From Thalassospira tepidiphila MCCC 1A03514 (lineage in GTDB: Bacteria; Pseudomonadota; Alphaproteobacteria; Rhodospirillales; Thalassospiraceae): a stretch of DNA of 64,000 nucleotides. Below are positions 17,403 to 27,807 of this stretch, piece after piece. A program made the position numbers and the translations under genes. Where the stretch lies: positions 186,001 to 250,000 of the forward strand of contig NZ_JPVZ01000005.1 in the NCBI RefSeq assembly GCF_001662875.1. Direction: 5' to 3'. Under the pieces are notes generated by a model, which did not search any database, was not told the origin of the DNA, and saw only the letters and a program-made list of their open reading frames with translations. The stretch's first letter is position 1. The number at the start of each line of letters is the position of its first letter.

Positions 17403-18494
17403 CTAAAGATTAAGTTCTTTGTCTTTTGGCAGTTTTTCGAAATATTCCGCCACTTCGCGTGGATCGACCTGACCGATATCGCCATGCTGCCATTTCGGCG
17501 CATGATCCTTATCGACAATCACCGCCCGCACACCTTCAAACAGGTCCGGCTTGCACACCATGCGCTGTGACAGGCGATATTCCATGTTCAGGACCTCTGC
17601 CAGCGACATGTCGCCACCCTGACGGATTTGCTCGAAACTGACGCACAGGGATGTCGGCGATTTGCCCAGCAACGTCTCAAGGGTCTCCGTGCCAAATGCA
17701 CTGGCCGCATTCCGCAAGGCTTCAAAGATCGCCGCGACACTGTTGCCAGAAAAGCAATGATCGATCTCGCTACGAATTTCTGAAAGTGGTGCTGAACCGA
17801 ACGGCGTTTCGTGCTTATTGAGGATATCCTCGGCAATGGCAAAGCCATCACCGTCCCATGCCGCACTTGCCAGTGCATTCTTGACGGCATCCAGTTTCGC
17901 ACTTTCCGCCCCATGGGTTGCAAGTCCGGCATAAAGGCAATCTGCGGCCTTGATCCGCGCCCCGGTCAAACCAAGATACATCCCGATTTTGCCAGGACAC
18001 CGCGGCAGGAAATAGCCGCCGCCCACATCCGGGAAAAATCCAATGCCGGTTTCAGGCATGGCAAACAGCGTGCGTTCGGTCACGACCCGGAACCGGCCAT
18101 GGATTGAAACCCCGACACCACCGCCCATGGTGATCCCATCCATCAGTGCGATATAGGGCTTTGGATAGGTCGCAATATAGTGGTTCAGGTGATATTCCCG
18201 ACGATAGAACGCATCAAGCATCTCTTCGTCATCAACCTTGCGGGCATCATAAAGGCCGCGGATATCACCACCGGCGCAGAATGCCTTCTCCCCCATCCCT
18301 TCAATAATGACGACCTTCACCGATGGATCCTGTTCCCAGGATTTCAGTTGCGCCATCATCATATCGACCATCACCAGATCAAGCGCGTTTAGCGCCTTGG
18401 GACGGTTCAACAGGATACGGCCAACCGGACCATCTTGGGAAAACAGAACCGGTGCGTCTGCGGTCTCAGTCGGCGAATTTGAAACTGTGCTCAT
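17403..18494 (-). CDS. 3-hydroxyisobutyryl-CoA hydrolase
   Basis: 363 residues, crotonase fold. Hydrolyses 3-hydroxyisobutyryl-CoA to free 3-hydroxyisobutyrate, preventing loss of CoA into methacrylyl adducts. Evidence: AFCAGGDIRGLYDARK (oxyanion hole), GITMGGGVGVSIHGRFRVVT, PETGIGFFPDVGGGYFLPR with the catalytic Glu and Asp typical of HIBCH, and the extended C-terminal helical region absent from plain enoyl-CoA hydratases. Length and motifs fit HIBCH better than a hydratase. Starts 3 bases after the acyl-CoA dehydrogenase stop. Confidence 0.92.
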   Translation of the reverse strand: MSTVSNSPTETADAPVLFSQDGPVGRILLNRPKALNALDLVMVDMMMAQLKSWEQDPSVKVVIIEGMGEKAFCAGGDIRGLYDARKVDDEEMLDAFYRREYHLNHYIATYPKPYIALMDGITMGGGVGVSIHGRFRVVTERTLFAMPETGIGFFPDVGGGYFLPRCPGKIGMYLGLTGARIKAADCLYAGLATHGAESAKLDAVKNALASAAWDGDGFAIAEDILNKHETPFGSAPLSEIRSEIDHCFSGNSVAAIFEALRNAASAFGTETLETLLGKSPTSLCVSFEQIRQGGDMSLAEVLNMEYRLSQRMVCKPDLFEGVRAVIVDKDHAPKWQHGDIGQVDPREVAEYFEKLPKDKELNL

Positions 18495-18497
18495 AAC

Positions 18498-19637
18498 CTA
18501 GTCTTTCAGGGCTGCACGCGCGATGATCAGGCGCATGATTTCATTGGTACCTTCAAGGATCTGGTGCACGCGCAAGTCACGCAAAAGCCGCTCGATGGGG
18601 TATTCGCGAATATAACCATATCCCCCATGAAGCTGCAGTGCTTCGTTACAGACGTTAAAGCCGACATCTGTGGCAAACCGTTTGGCCATGGCACAGAACT
18701 GCGTGGCATCATCGGTCTTGTGATCCAGCTTCCATGCCCCTTTATGCAGCATCAGCCGGGCGGCTTCGAGTTCGGTCACCATATCAGCAAATTTGAACTG
18801 CAATGCCTGAAACTGATCAAGGCTTTTGCCAAACTGCTTGCGGACTTTCATGTGTTCGCGGGCATGTTCCATTGCCGCACGCGCACCACCGATCGAACAG
18901 GCCGCGATATTTAACCGCCCACCATCAAGGCCCTTCATGGCGAACTTAAACCCTTCGCCCTCTTCGCCCAGACGGTTTTCAACCGGCACCTTGCAATTAC
19001 TAAAGATAACGGCGGCGGTCGGCTGACTGTTCCAGCCCATTTTTTCTTCAAGCTTGCCAAAGGATAGCCCCTCGGCATCCTTTGGCACGATAAAGGTCGA
19101 AATGCCTTTCGGGCTGTCATCGCCTGTGCGCGCCATGACGACATAGATATCGCTGCGCGACCCGCCGGAAATAAATGCCTTCTCGCCATTCAGGATATAA
19201 TGATCGCCATCGCGCTCGGCCCGGGTGCGAAGCGACCCGGCATCCGATCCTGCCCCCGGCTCGGTCAGGCAATAACTTGCGAAATGGTCCATGGTGACGA
19301 GCTTCGGCAGATAATTCGCACGTTGCGCATCATCGCCAAACGTATCAATCATCCAGCAGGCCATATTATGGATCGAAATATAAGCCGCCGTTGACGGGCA
19401 CGCTGCCGCAAGCTCTTCGAAAATGACCGCAGCATCAAGGCGTCCAAGCCCTGTGCCACCATGTTCTTCGCCGGTATAGATCGCGGCAAAACCAAGTTCG
19501 GCTGCCTTGCGCAGGGTTTCTTCGGGAAATGTGTGATTGGCATCCCAGTCGCCCGCATATGGCGCCATTTCATTCTGCGCGAAATCACGCGCAGCTTGGG
19601 CAAATGCCTGCTGATCTTCAGACAGGTTGAATTCCAT
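18498..19637 (-). CDS. acyl-CoA dehydrogenase, probably isobutyryl-CoA dehydrogenase
   Basis: 379 residues, FAD-dependent. Contains the two family signatures: CLTEPGAGSDAGSLRT near residue 130 and LQLHGGYGYIREYPIERLLRD near residue 340, with the catalytic Glu in LEGTNEIMR. The substrate is inferred from the operon: the next genes encode the hydrolase and dehydrogenase that process 3-hydroxyisobutyryl-CoA and 3-hydroxyisobutyrate from valine. The intervening crotonase that hydrates methacrylyl-CoA is not here. The leader holds a TTGACA box and a TTTACGTAAA palindrome, discussed separately. Confidence 0.9.
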   Translation of the reverse strand: MEFNLSEDQQAFAQAARDFAQNEMAPYAGDWDANHTFPEETLRKAAELGFAAIYTGEEHGGTGLGRLDAAVIFEELAAACPSTAAYISIHNMACWMIDTFGDDAQRANYLPKLVTMDHFASYCLTEPGAGSDAGSLRTRAERDGDHYILNGEKAFISGGSRSDIYVVMARTGDDSPKGISTFIVPKDAEGLSFGKLEEKMGWNSQPTAAVIFSNCKVPVENRLGEEGEGFKFAMKGLDGGRLNIAACSIGGARAAMEHAREHMKVRKQFGKSLDQFQALQFKFADMVTELEAARLMLHKGAWKLDHKTDDATQFCAMAKRFATDVGFNVCNEALQLHGGYGYIREYPIERLLRDLRVHQILEGTNEIMRLIIARAALKD

Positions 19638-19671
19638 TGGATCGCCGCCTCTTTTGATTTTCTATTTTCCC

Positions 19672-19703
19672 TTTACGTAAACGTGAAATCTGCTGCTTGT
19701 CAA
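19672..19703 (-). promoter_or_regulatory. candidate promoter and LiuR-like operator of the valine catabolic operon
   Basis: On the minus strand TTGACA (19698-19703) is followed 16 bases later by the perfect palindrome TTTACGTAAA (19672-19681), which would cover the -10 position. The ATG of the acyl-CoA dehydrogenase is 35 bases further. MerR-type LiuR regulators of branched-chain amino acid catabolism bind ACGTAAAC-type palindromes in many Proteobacteria; the resemblance is from memory, not a search. Confidence 0.5.
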
Positions 19704-19706
19704 TTC

Positions 19707-19728
19707 ATTCGGTATAATCGTACCGAAT
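19707..19728. promoter_or_regulatory. strong dyad ATTCGGTA-N6-TACCGAAT in the acyl-CoA dehydrogenase/metY divergent region
   Basis: Perfect 8-base arms with a 6-base spacer, just upstream of the TTGACA box of the catabolic operon and 137 bases before metY. Size and symmetry suit a dimeric repressor. The GGTA-N6-TACC core recurs upstream of the malonyl-CoA synthetase and aldehyde dehydrogenase genes. Confidence 0.55.
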
Positions 19729-19864
19729 TATCACAATTCTCGTCCTGAACGCCTATGGCGTGCATGTTGCTCTGGCATTTCGCCAAATCTTCCTTGCGAA
19801 TACAGGGCTGCTGCGCATACCCTCCTCGCCTCAGGAATCACAATAAATCAGGGAAACAGTCATC

Positions 19865-21151
19865 ATGTCTTCGACCAAGCCGGAAACAATTGTCCTTCAT
19901 GCAGGCTATCGCGCCGAACCGACAACCGGTTCTGTCGCCGTCCCGCTCTATCAAACCACCAGTTATCAGTTCCGCGACACCCAGCATGCCGCAGACCTTT
20001 TTGCGCTTAAGGAACTGGGCAACATCTATACCCGCCTGATGAACCCGACCAATGATGTACTTGAACAGCGCGTGGCGGCCCTTGATGGCGGCGCTGCGGC
20101 GGTTGCTCTGGCATCGGGCCAGGCGGCATCGACCTTTGCGGTGCTGAACATCGCACAGGCGGGTGACAACATCGTCAGTTCCACCGATCTTTATGGTGGC
20201 ACCTGGAACCTGTTTGCCAACACCTTCAAACAGATGGGCATCGAAGTCCGCTTTGCCGATCCGGCCGATCCGGAAAACTTCCGTCGCCTTGCCGATGACA
20301 AAACGCGTGCATTCTATGCCGAAACCCTGCCCAACCCGAAACTGCAGGTCTTCCCGATCCGCGAAGTTGCCGATATCGGTGATGATCTGGGCATTCCGTT
20401 GATCGTTGATAATACCGCCGCTCCGGTGATCTGCAAACCGATCGACCACGGTGCCAGCATCGTGATGTACTCGACCACCAAATTCATTGCCGGTCATGGC
20501 ACCTCGGTTGGCGGCATCGTGGTTGATTCGGGTAAGTTTGATTGGGAAAAGCACGCCAAGCGCTTCCCGCTTCTCAATGAACCGGATCCCAGCTATCATG
20601 GGGCCGTCTGGACCGAGGCCGTCAAACCAATCGGCCCGGTGGCTTACGCGATCAAACTGCGCTGCACGCTGCTGCGTGATGTCGGTGCGGCAGCCTCCCC
20701 GTTCAATTCCTTCCAGACCATTCAGGGCATGGAAACCTTGCCGCTGCGTATGGAACGCCATTGCGAAAACGCGCTCAAGGTTGCCGACTTCCTGGCATCC
20801 CACCCGAAAGTCACCAAGGTCATCCATCCCAGCAAACAGGATGGCGAAGCCCGCCGTCGCGCGGACAAATACCTTAAGGGTGGTCTGGGCTCTTTGATGG
20901 GCTTTGAGCTGGCCGGCGGCAAAGATGCCGGCGAAAAATTCATCAACTCGCTGGAGCTGTTCTACCACGTGGCCAATATCGGTGACACGCGATCCCTTGC
21001 CATTCACCCGGCCACCACGACTCACAGCCAGCTCTCAGAGGAAGATCGCCTGTCATCGGGTGTGACTGATGGCTATGTCCGCCTGTCAATTGGCATCGAA
21101 CATATTGACGACATTCTGGCAGATTTGACCCAGGCGCTTGATAAAGCCTAA
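19865..21151 (+). CDS. O-acetylhomoserine sulfhydrylase (MetY-type)
   Basis: 428 residues, Cys/Met-metabolism PLP enzyme. Uses O-acetyl- or O-succinyl-homoserine with sulfide (or methanethiol) to form homocysteine or methionine. The PLP Lys is residue 206 in YSTTKFIAGHG; other marks are QTTSYQF, NIYTRLMNPTNDVLEQR, ALASGQAAS and NPKLQVFPI, and GDTRSLAIHPATTTHSQL near the end. The length (about 430) and the RLMNPT motif favour O-acetylhomoserine sulfhydrylase over cystathionine gamma-lyase. AGGGA lies 10 bases before the ATG. I saw no SAM riboswitch in its leader. Confidence 0.9.
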   Translation: MSSTKPETIVLHAGYRAEPTTGSVAVPLYQTTSYQFRDTQHAADLFALKELGNIYTRLMNPTNDVLEQRVAALDGGAAAVALASGQAASTFAVLNIAQAGDNIVSSTDLYGGTWNLFANTFKQMGIEVRFADPADPENFRRLADDKTRAFYAETLPNPKLQVFPIREVADIGDDLGIPLIVDNTAAPVICKPIDHGASIVMYSTTKFIAGHGTSVGGIVVDSGKFDWEKHAKRFPLLNEPDPSYHGAVWTEAVKPIGPVAYAIKLRCTLLRDVGAAASPFNSFQTIQGMETLPLRMERHCENALKVADFLASHPKVTKVIHPSKQDGEARRRADKYLKGGLGSLMGFELAGGKDAGEKFINSLELFYHVANIGDTRSLAIHPATTTHSQLSEEDRLSSGVTDGYVRLSIGIEHIDDILADLTQALDKA

Positions 21152-21177
21152 TAAACCGCCAAAGACTGCTTTTCCGC

Positions 21178-21210
21178 AAAACCGGTCAGATCCTCGTCTG
21201 GCCGGTTTTT
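21178..21210 (+). terminator. terminator after the metY-type gene
   Basis: AAAACCGGTCAGA and TCTGGCCGGTTTTT form a stem with one mismatch around a short loop, ending in a run of five Ts, 27 bases after the stop. Confidence 0.85.
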
Positions 21211-21283
21211 CTATTGACGCTTTTGTATGTCCGGGCTAACCCATATCGGCAATACATGCACAACATGCAAAACAGGCATATAG

Positions 21284-22045
21284 ATGTCGAGCGTTTCAAG
21301 CCGTCAGGAAGAAATCCACAAACTTCTGCGCAGCCAGGGCACGGTTCATATCCACGATCTGGCCGCCCTGTTTCACGCATCCCTTGATACCATCCGCCGC
21401 GATCTGCGCCAGATGGAGGACGAGGGTTATTTGCGCCGCATTCACGGGGGTGCTGTCCTGCCCAATTCGGCACAGGAAAGCTACGTCGAACGGGCGCAGG
21501 AACTTCAACCCGAACGGACTGCCATCGCCCAAAAGGCCGCACGTGAACTGATCCCCGATGATTGCGTGGCATTTTTCGACAGCGGCACCACCGTGTGTGA
21601 AGTTGCACGCAACCTCAAACCATCCTTTCGCGGCACGGTGATTACCGTCAATCCGATGATCGCGGTCGAACTTGCCAATCATCCGAACGCCGAAGTCATC
21701 ATGTTGGGCGGCACGCTTCGCAAAACAGATATGGTGGTGTGCGGCCCGACGACCCTTGATCAACTCAGAAACTTTAATGCCGATATCGCACTGCTTGGCA
21801 CCTGCGCGCTTCACCCCGAGGCGGGGCTTTCGACCAGCAGCACCGAAGAACGCGCCACCAAGGCGGCCATGATCGCCCAATCGGCCGAGGTCATTGCCAT
21901 CACCACCGCCGACAAACTTGAAACCAGCTTGCCACACCGGGTCTGCGACATTGATGCGATTTCCCATCTCGTCACCGGGCGCAAACTGTCAAACGGCTAT
22001 CTTGCCAATTACACCCGTCTTGGTTTGAACGTCATTCAGGCCTGA
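21284..22045 (+). CDS. DeoR family transcriptional regulator
   Basis: 253 residues. The N-terminal DeoR helix-turn-helix (SSRQEEIHKLL, DLAALFHASLDTIRRDLRQM, GYLRRIHGGA) is followed by the sugar-phosphate isomerase-like effector domain with DSGTTVCEVARNL, TVNPMIAVELANH and MLGGTLRK. Members usually repress sugar-metabolism genes and respond to phosphorylated sugars. The likely partner is the MFS transporter starting 34 bases downstream on the same strand. The leader carries two direct ACATGCA repeats nine bases apart (21254-21269), a possible self-operator. Confidence 0.93.
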   Translation: MSSVSSRQEEIHKLLRSQGTVHIHDLAALFHASLDTIRRDLRQMEDEGYLRRIHGGAVLPNSAQESYVERAQELQPERTAIAQKAARELIPDDCVAFFDSGTTVCEVARNLKPSFRGTVITVNPMIAVELANHPNAEVIMLGGTLRKTDMVVCGPTTLDQLRNFNADIALLGTCALHPEAGLSTSSTEERATKAAMIAQSAEVIAITTADKLETSLPHRVCDIDAISHLVTGRKLSNGYLANYTRLGLNVIQA

Positions 22046-22079
22046 TTGCCTTCCCTCGCCTTGCGGAGAAACTCGTTAA

Positions 22080-24337
<2,258 letters not shown>

Positions 24338-24364
24338 TCTCCCCGCTGCCACGACAAGCAATAA

Positions 24365-24390
24365 AAAAGGGCCTCAATCGAGGCCCTTTT
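24365..24390. terminator. bidirectional terminator between hemB and the HAD gene
   Basis: AAAAGGGCCTC-AATC-GAGGCCCTTTT: perfect 11-base arms, A tract left and T tract right, sited between two convergent genes. Confidence 0.92.
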
Positions 24391-24412
24391 GCTTTGGGAT
24401 GCGAACATCAAA

Positions 24413-25384
24413 TCATGCGGACTTTGCCGCAATGCCATCCGCATCATCTTCAATGCCATGGCCAATCGCCCGCGCGCAGAAATGCGGACGCAGGCCGGAC
24501 CGGGCAAATACGCCTTCAATATCCTGTCCATCAAGGAACCCGCCCTGATGGACCAAAAGGGTTTTGATGCCTGACGCCAGTCCACCCAGCACATCGGTAT
24601 GCACCGTATCGCCGACCATCAACACACGGCTGCGATCAACACCGGGATGGCGTTTCAGGACTTCCTCAAACACATGGTGATACGGTTTGCCAACGCATTG
24701 CGGCATGACACCGGATGCATCCCCCGCCAGATGCGCGAAATACCCCGACTCAACCGACAGGAAATCACCCATCGGCGCACAGATATCGGGATTACCGACC
24801 AGAACCGGCCGCGGATTATCCTTAAGGCTCTGCTCCAGAAGGGCTTGCTGGGTATCGGTCCAACTATCGGAGTCAATCAACAGGAACCCGCCAACCGCAT
24901 CGTAAAGCGCAGGATCACTGCCAAGCGGCTCGACCCAACCGGGCAGAATGTCAAACGGCCAGTCGGTCGGCGCCATTGCCCCCCAATGGGAGATGTCGGC
25001 ATATTCGCCCATCAGCGGGGCGACAAACTGCTGGCTGCTGATCAGGCTGTTATTGTCGAAATCAAAGCCGCGTTTGCGATGACGGCCCAGAATGGCCTCG
25101 CCCGAGCTTGAGGCATCATTGGTGACAACCGCAATTTTCTTGCCCATTTCCTGCAAGGTCGCGACCGTCTTCACCGCACCGGGAATGGCGCTTTGTCCGC
25201 TATTTAGCACGCCAAAGGCATCAAACACGATCAGATCAAACTGATCGGCAATCGCCAGAAGATTATCGACATAATCGGTTGCTGCGGGCACGGCATCAGG
25301 TGCGACCTGTGGCAGACGCGGTGCATAGCGCAAATAGGCATCCAGGGCCTGCGCAAAATCCAGTTGCAACCGATTGGCACTCAT
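24413..25384 (-). CDS. HAD superfamily class IIA hydrolase
   Basis: 323 residues, NagD-like. Motif I reads LIVFDAFGVLNSG, motif II VVTNDASSS, motif III GKPYHHVFEEVL and motif IV LMVGDTVHTDVLGG. The acid Asp normally two residues after the nucleophile is Phe here; related class IIA proteins have Trp or Phe at that place, so phosphatase activity may be weak or altered. The substrate is unknown. Start at 25384 (MSANRLQ): GGGAG lies eight bases upstream, while a GTG at 25399 overlaps that Shine-Dalgarno sequence. Monocistronic and convergent with hemB. Confidence 0.85.
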   Translation of the reverse strand: MSANRLQLDFAQALDAYLRYAPRLPQVAPDAVPAATDYVDNLLAIADQFDLIVFDAFGVLNSGQSAIPGAVKTVATLQEMGKKIAVVTNDASSSGEAILGRHRKRGFDFDNNSLISSQQFVAPLMGEYADISHWGAMAPTDWPFDILPGWVEPLGSDPALYDAVGGFLLIDSDSWTDTQQALLEQSLKDNPRPVLVGNPDICAPMGDFLSVESGYFAHLAGDASGVMPQCVGKPYHHVFEEVLKRHPGVDRSRVLMVGDTVHTDVLGGLASGIKTLLVHQGGFLDGQDIEGVFARSGLRPHFCARAIGHGIEDDADGIAAKSA

Positions 25385-25863
25385 CGTCATTTCTCCCACA
25401 CGAACGGCACGTTATTACAATTCCGGCGTATTCAAACCGATTAGCGCGCCAATTACACCCAAAATTATTCGCAACACCACAAACGCGGATAATCAACCAG
25501 AACACATCACGCAACTTCATTACCTATGCGCCATACGCATAGCAATAAAAAGTATCAAATCTGCGTCACCCATCCAGCTTAGAACAGTTAACGAGAGATT
25601 TCAGGGATTTCTGCGCTTTTCAATCCGCAGACATGCAAAAAACGCATTGGATTATATCCGCAATCACCCTTAGATTGCCCTCACGAAATGAATAGGACGT
25701 ATCGACTGATGAATGCGCCACCAAGCAGTTGATCATTCGATACATCCCATGCAAACCGACACGTCAAACCAGCTAACTATTCCTGTGCGGAATATCTCGG
25801 TGAGAACATGCCGGTTAACTGAACAGACGCCGAATAATCGGCCGGTTTGAAATAGGTGATGAA
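25385..25863. promoter_or_regulatory. intergenic region upstream of the HAD gene and the DUF1127 gene
   Basis: 479 bases between divergent genes. It contains no coding sequence I can support, is AT-rich between 25430 and 25700, and must hold both promoters. No repeat or hairpin stands out. Confidence 0.4.
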
Positions 25864-26022
25864 ATGATCGTAACCAAGATTTTTGCTTTCCTTCGCGCTC
25901 TGCGCGTTCAGTACCAGACCCAGAATGCGCTGCGTAAGCTTGATACGCGCGAACTGGCAGACATCGGTCTGAACCGCGACATGATCGACGATGTAGCACA
26001 CCGTGTTGCTTTCGGTCGCTAA
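25864..26022 (+). CDS. DUF1127 small protein
   Basis: 52 residues: MIVTKIFAFLRALRVQYQTQ, then the conserved core ALRKLDTRELADIGLNRDMI, ending AHRVAFGR. The YjiS/DUF1127 pattern, a basic amphipathic N-terminus and the L-D-R-x-L-x-D-I-G-L-x-R motif, is clear. In Rhodobacter and Agrobacterium such proteins bind RNA or affect phosphate and carbon metabolism; the role here is unknown. AGG lies 7 bases before the ATG. It is a free-standing gene with a strong terminator 28 bases after its stop. Confidence 0.9.
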   Translation: MIVTKIFAFLRALRVQYQTQNALRKLDTRELADIGLNRDMIDDVAHRVAFGR

Positions 26023-26049
26023 GCCACGACCGTAGCGTCCATGAGGAAG

Positions 26050-26078
26050 ACCCCGACAGAGTATCTGTCGGGGTTTTT
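26050..26078 (+). terminator. terminator after the DUF1127 gene
   Basis: ACCCCGACAGA-GTA-TCTGTCGGGGT followed by TTTTCTTT: an 11-base-pair stem with a good T tract. It may also slow minus-strand read-through from matB. Confidence 0.93.
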
Positions 26079-26131
26079 CTTTGTCCGGATTTTGGGATTG
26101 CCGCGAAAAGATCCGCTTTGCCTGCTTTGTC

Positions 26132-27649
26132 TTAGTTGGCAAACAGGGCCTTGTGCTCTTCACGCAGGACATTCTTCTGCACCTTGCCCATCGCATTACG
26201 CGGCAGTTCATCGACAAAGAACACACGCTTGGGCACCTTGAAGTTGGCAAGCTCCGACTTGATCGCCGCAATCACGCCCTCTTCGCTTAAGCCGCCTTTT
26301 TCTTCCGGCACGATCACTGCCACAACCGCCTCTCCAAAATCGGGATGCTGAACGCCGATCACCGCACTTTCAACAACGCCCTCCATCTTGTCGATCAGGG
26401 TTTCGATTTCCTTGGGATAAACGTTAAACCCGCCGGAAATGACCAGATCCTTGGCGCGCCCGACAATATGGACATAGCCCTTGGCATCGATCTTGGCGAT
26501 ATCACCGGTGATAAAGAACCCGTCTTTGCGGAATTCCTCGGCGGTTTTTTCGGGCATCTGCCAGTAACCGGCAAAAACGTTCGGCCCGCGCGCTTCAAGC
26601 ACACCAATCTCATCCGTACCCAGGACATTGCCGTCTTCATCACACACGCGCACTTCGACATCTGGCAATGCCGGGCCAACGGTATGAACGATGCGTTCGC
26701 CATCCAGCGGATTGGACGTCGCCATGCCCATTTCCGTCATGCCATAGCGCTCCAAAAGCGCCTTGCCTGTCCGCTCCTTAAAGGCCGTAAAGGTCTCTGG
26801 CAGAAGCGGCGCGGATCCGGAAATAAACAGACGCATGTTTGCGGTGACATCGTTGGTGAAATCGTCGCCCGACAACAGACGCACATAAAACGTCGGAACG
26901 CCCATCATCACCGTACTGCGCGGCAAAAGCGCCATCACCTGGTCACGATCAAACTTCGGCAGGAAAAACATCTTCGATCCCGACAGCATCACACAATGAC
27001 AGGCAATGAAAAGCCCGTGGGTATGGAAGATCGGCAAGGCATGAAGCAGGGTATCGTCACCCTTAAAACCCCAAAGCTTTTCAAGCGTTGATGCATTGGA
27101 CCACAGGTTCATCTGGGTCATCATCGCGCCCTTGGGTTTGCCCGTTGTGCCCGACGTATAAAGAATGGCCGCCAATTCATCGTCTTTGCACGCGACCGGC
27201 GCAAAGTCAGAGGGTTGCGATGCCGCCCCATCCATCAGGCTGCCTTCGGCGTTCATGCCCAGTGTCAGAACATGCGCAACGCCCTGCTCGTCCGCGATGG
27301 CCTTGACCTCATCTTCACGATGGGGTTGGCAGACGAAAATCACCGGAGATGCGTTACCCATGAAATAGGCAAGCTCGCCCGCCTGATACGCGGTATTCAG
27401 CGGCAAATAAACAAGGCCCGCTCGGATGCAGCCAAGATAAAGAAACAGTGCTTCGGGGGATTTATCGACCTGAACGGCAACCCTGTCGCCTTTCTTCGCA
27501 CCAAGCGACGTCAGAAGACCGGCAATCTGTGCCGATGCTGTGTCCGCATCGCCATAGCTATAGGTTTTGCCATCAGGCGTCTCAATCAGAACTGATGACA
27601 GATCGGCCGGAAACCGGTCGCGGATGCGCATGAAAAGGCTGTTGGTCAC
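26132..27649 (-). CDS. matB: malonyl-CoA synthetase (MatB-type acyl-CoA ligase)
   Basis: 505 residues, ANL superfamily. Activates malonate (possibly methylmalonate) to its CoA ester with ATP. Marks: AILYTSGTTGKPKGAMMTQ (P-loop), LPIFHTHGLFIACH, LERYGMTEMGMATSNPLDGE (malonate-type A5 region), GFFITGDIAKIDAKGYV and the catalytic C-terminal Lys in LPRNAMGKVQKN. I chose the GTG at 27649 (VTNSLFMR): GGGGAAG sits seven bases upstream, whereas upstream in-frame ATGs lie in a hairpin-rich leader. No malonyl-CoA decarboxylase is adjacent, so specificity rests on motif similarity. Confidence 0.88.
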   Translation of the reverse strand: MTNSLFMRIRDRFPADLSSVLIETPDGKTYSYGDADTASAQIAGLLTSLGAKKGDRVAVQVDKSPEALFLYLGCIRAGLVYLPLNTAYQAGELAYFMGNASPVIFVCQPHREDEVKAIADEQGVAHVLTLGMNAEGSLMDGAASQPSDFAPVACKDDELAAILYTSGTTGKPKGAMMTQMNLWSNASTLEKLWGFKGDDTLLHALPIFHTHGLFIACHCVMLSGSKMFFLPKFDRDQVMALLPRSTVMMGVPTFYVRLLSGDDFTNDVTANMRLFISGSAPLLPETFTAFKERTGKALLERYGMTEMGMATSNPLDGERIVHTVGPALPDVEVRVCDEDGNVLGTDEIGVLEARGPNVFAGYWQMPEKTAEEFRKDGFFITGDIAKIDAKGYVHIVGRAKDLVISGGFNVYPKEIETLIDKMEGVVESAVIGVQHPDFGEAVVAVIVPEEKGGLSEEGVIAAIKSELANFKVPKRVFFVDELPRNAMGKVQKNVLREEHKALFAN

Positions 27650-27676
27650 TGTACTGCTTCCCCGAGAATTCGTTTT

Positions 27677-27701
27677 GACCGGCAGGTTTCCCCTGCCGGT
27701 C
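27677..27701 (-). other. perfect 10-bp hairpin in the matB leader
   Basis: GACCGGCAGG and CCTGCCGGTC with a five-base loop, ending 28 bases upstream of the GTG start. It has T residues only on the plus-strand side, so it is not a minus-strand terminator for the upstream decarboxylase gene. It may shape translation or mRNA stability of matB. Confidence 0.5.
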
Positions 27702-27736
27702 TTTTCTGCGGGCAGCATAGTGCAACCAACCATTAT

Positions 27737-27752
27737 AGGTAAACAAGTACCT
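27737..27752. promoter_or_regulatory. dyad AGGTA-N6-TACCT upstream of matB
   Basis: Five-base arms, 88 bases upstream of the matB start and 56 bases past the decarboxylase stop. It shares the GGTA-N6-TACC core with the dyads at 19707 and 29147. Short arms make it the weakest of the three. Confidence 0.35.
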
Positions 27753-27807
27753 TTTTACCGCAATGATCGATTTTGTCTGTCAATCAGACTGTGTTGGCCT
27801 TGCGACG

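Noticed and set aside
19740-19864. SAM-II or SAM-V riboswitch in the leader of the metY-type gene
   Set aside because: The conserved pseudoknot sequences are not visible in these 125 bases.
19838-21025. A 395-codon open frame on the minus strand opposite the metY-type gene
   Set aside because: It lies antisense to a gene with complete PLP-enzyme motifs, has no recognisable domain and no ribosome-binding site; the codon bias of the plus-strand gene creates it.
27677-27701. Plus-strand intrinsic terminator
   Set aside because: The stem is followed by Ts on the plus strand, but there is no plus-strand gene upstream; I treat it as a hairpin in the minus-strand matB leader.
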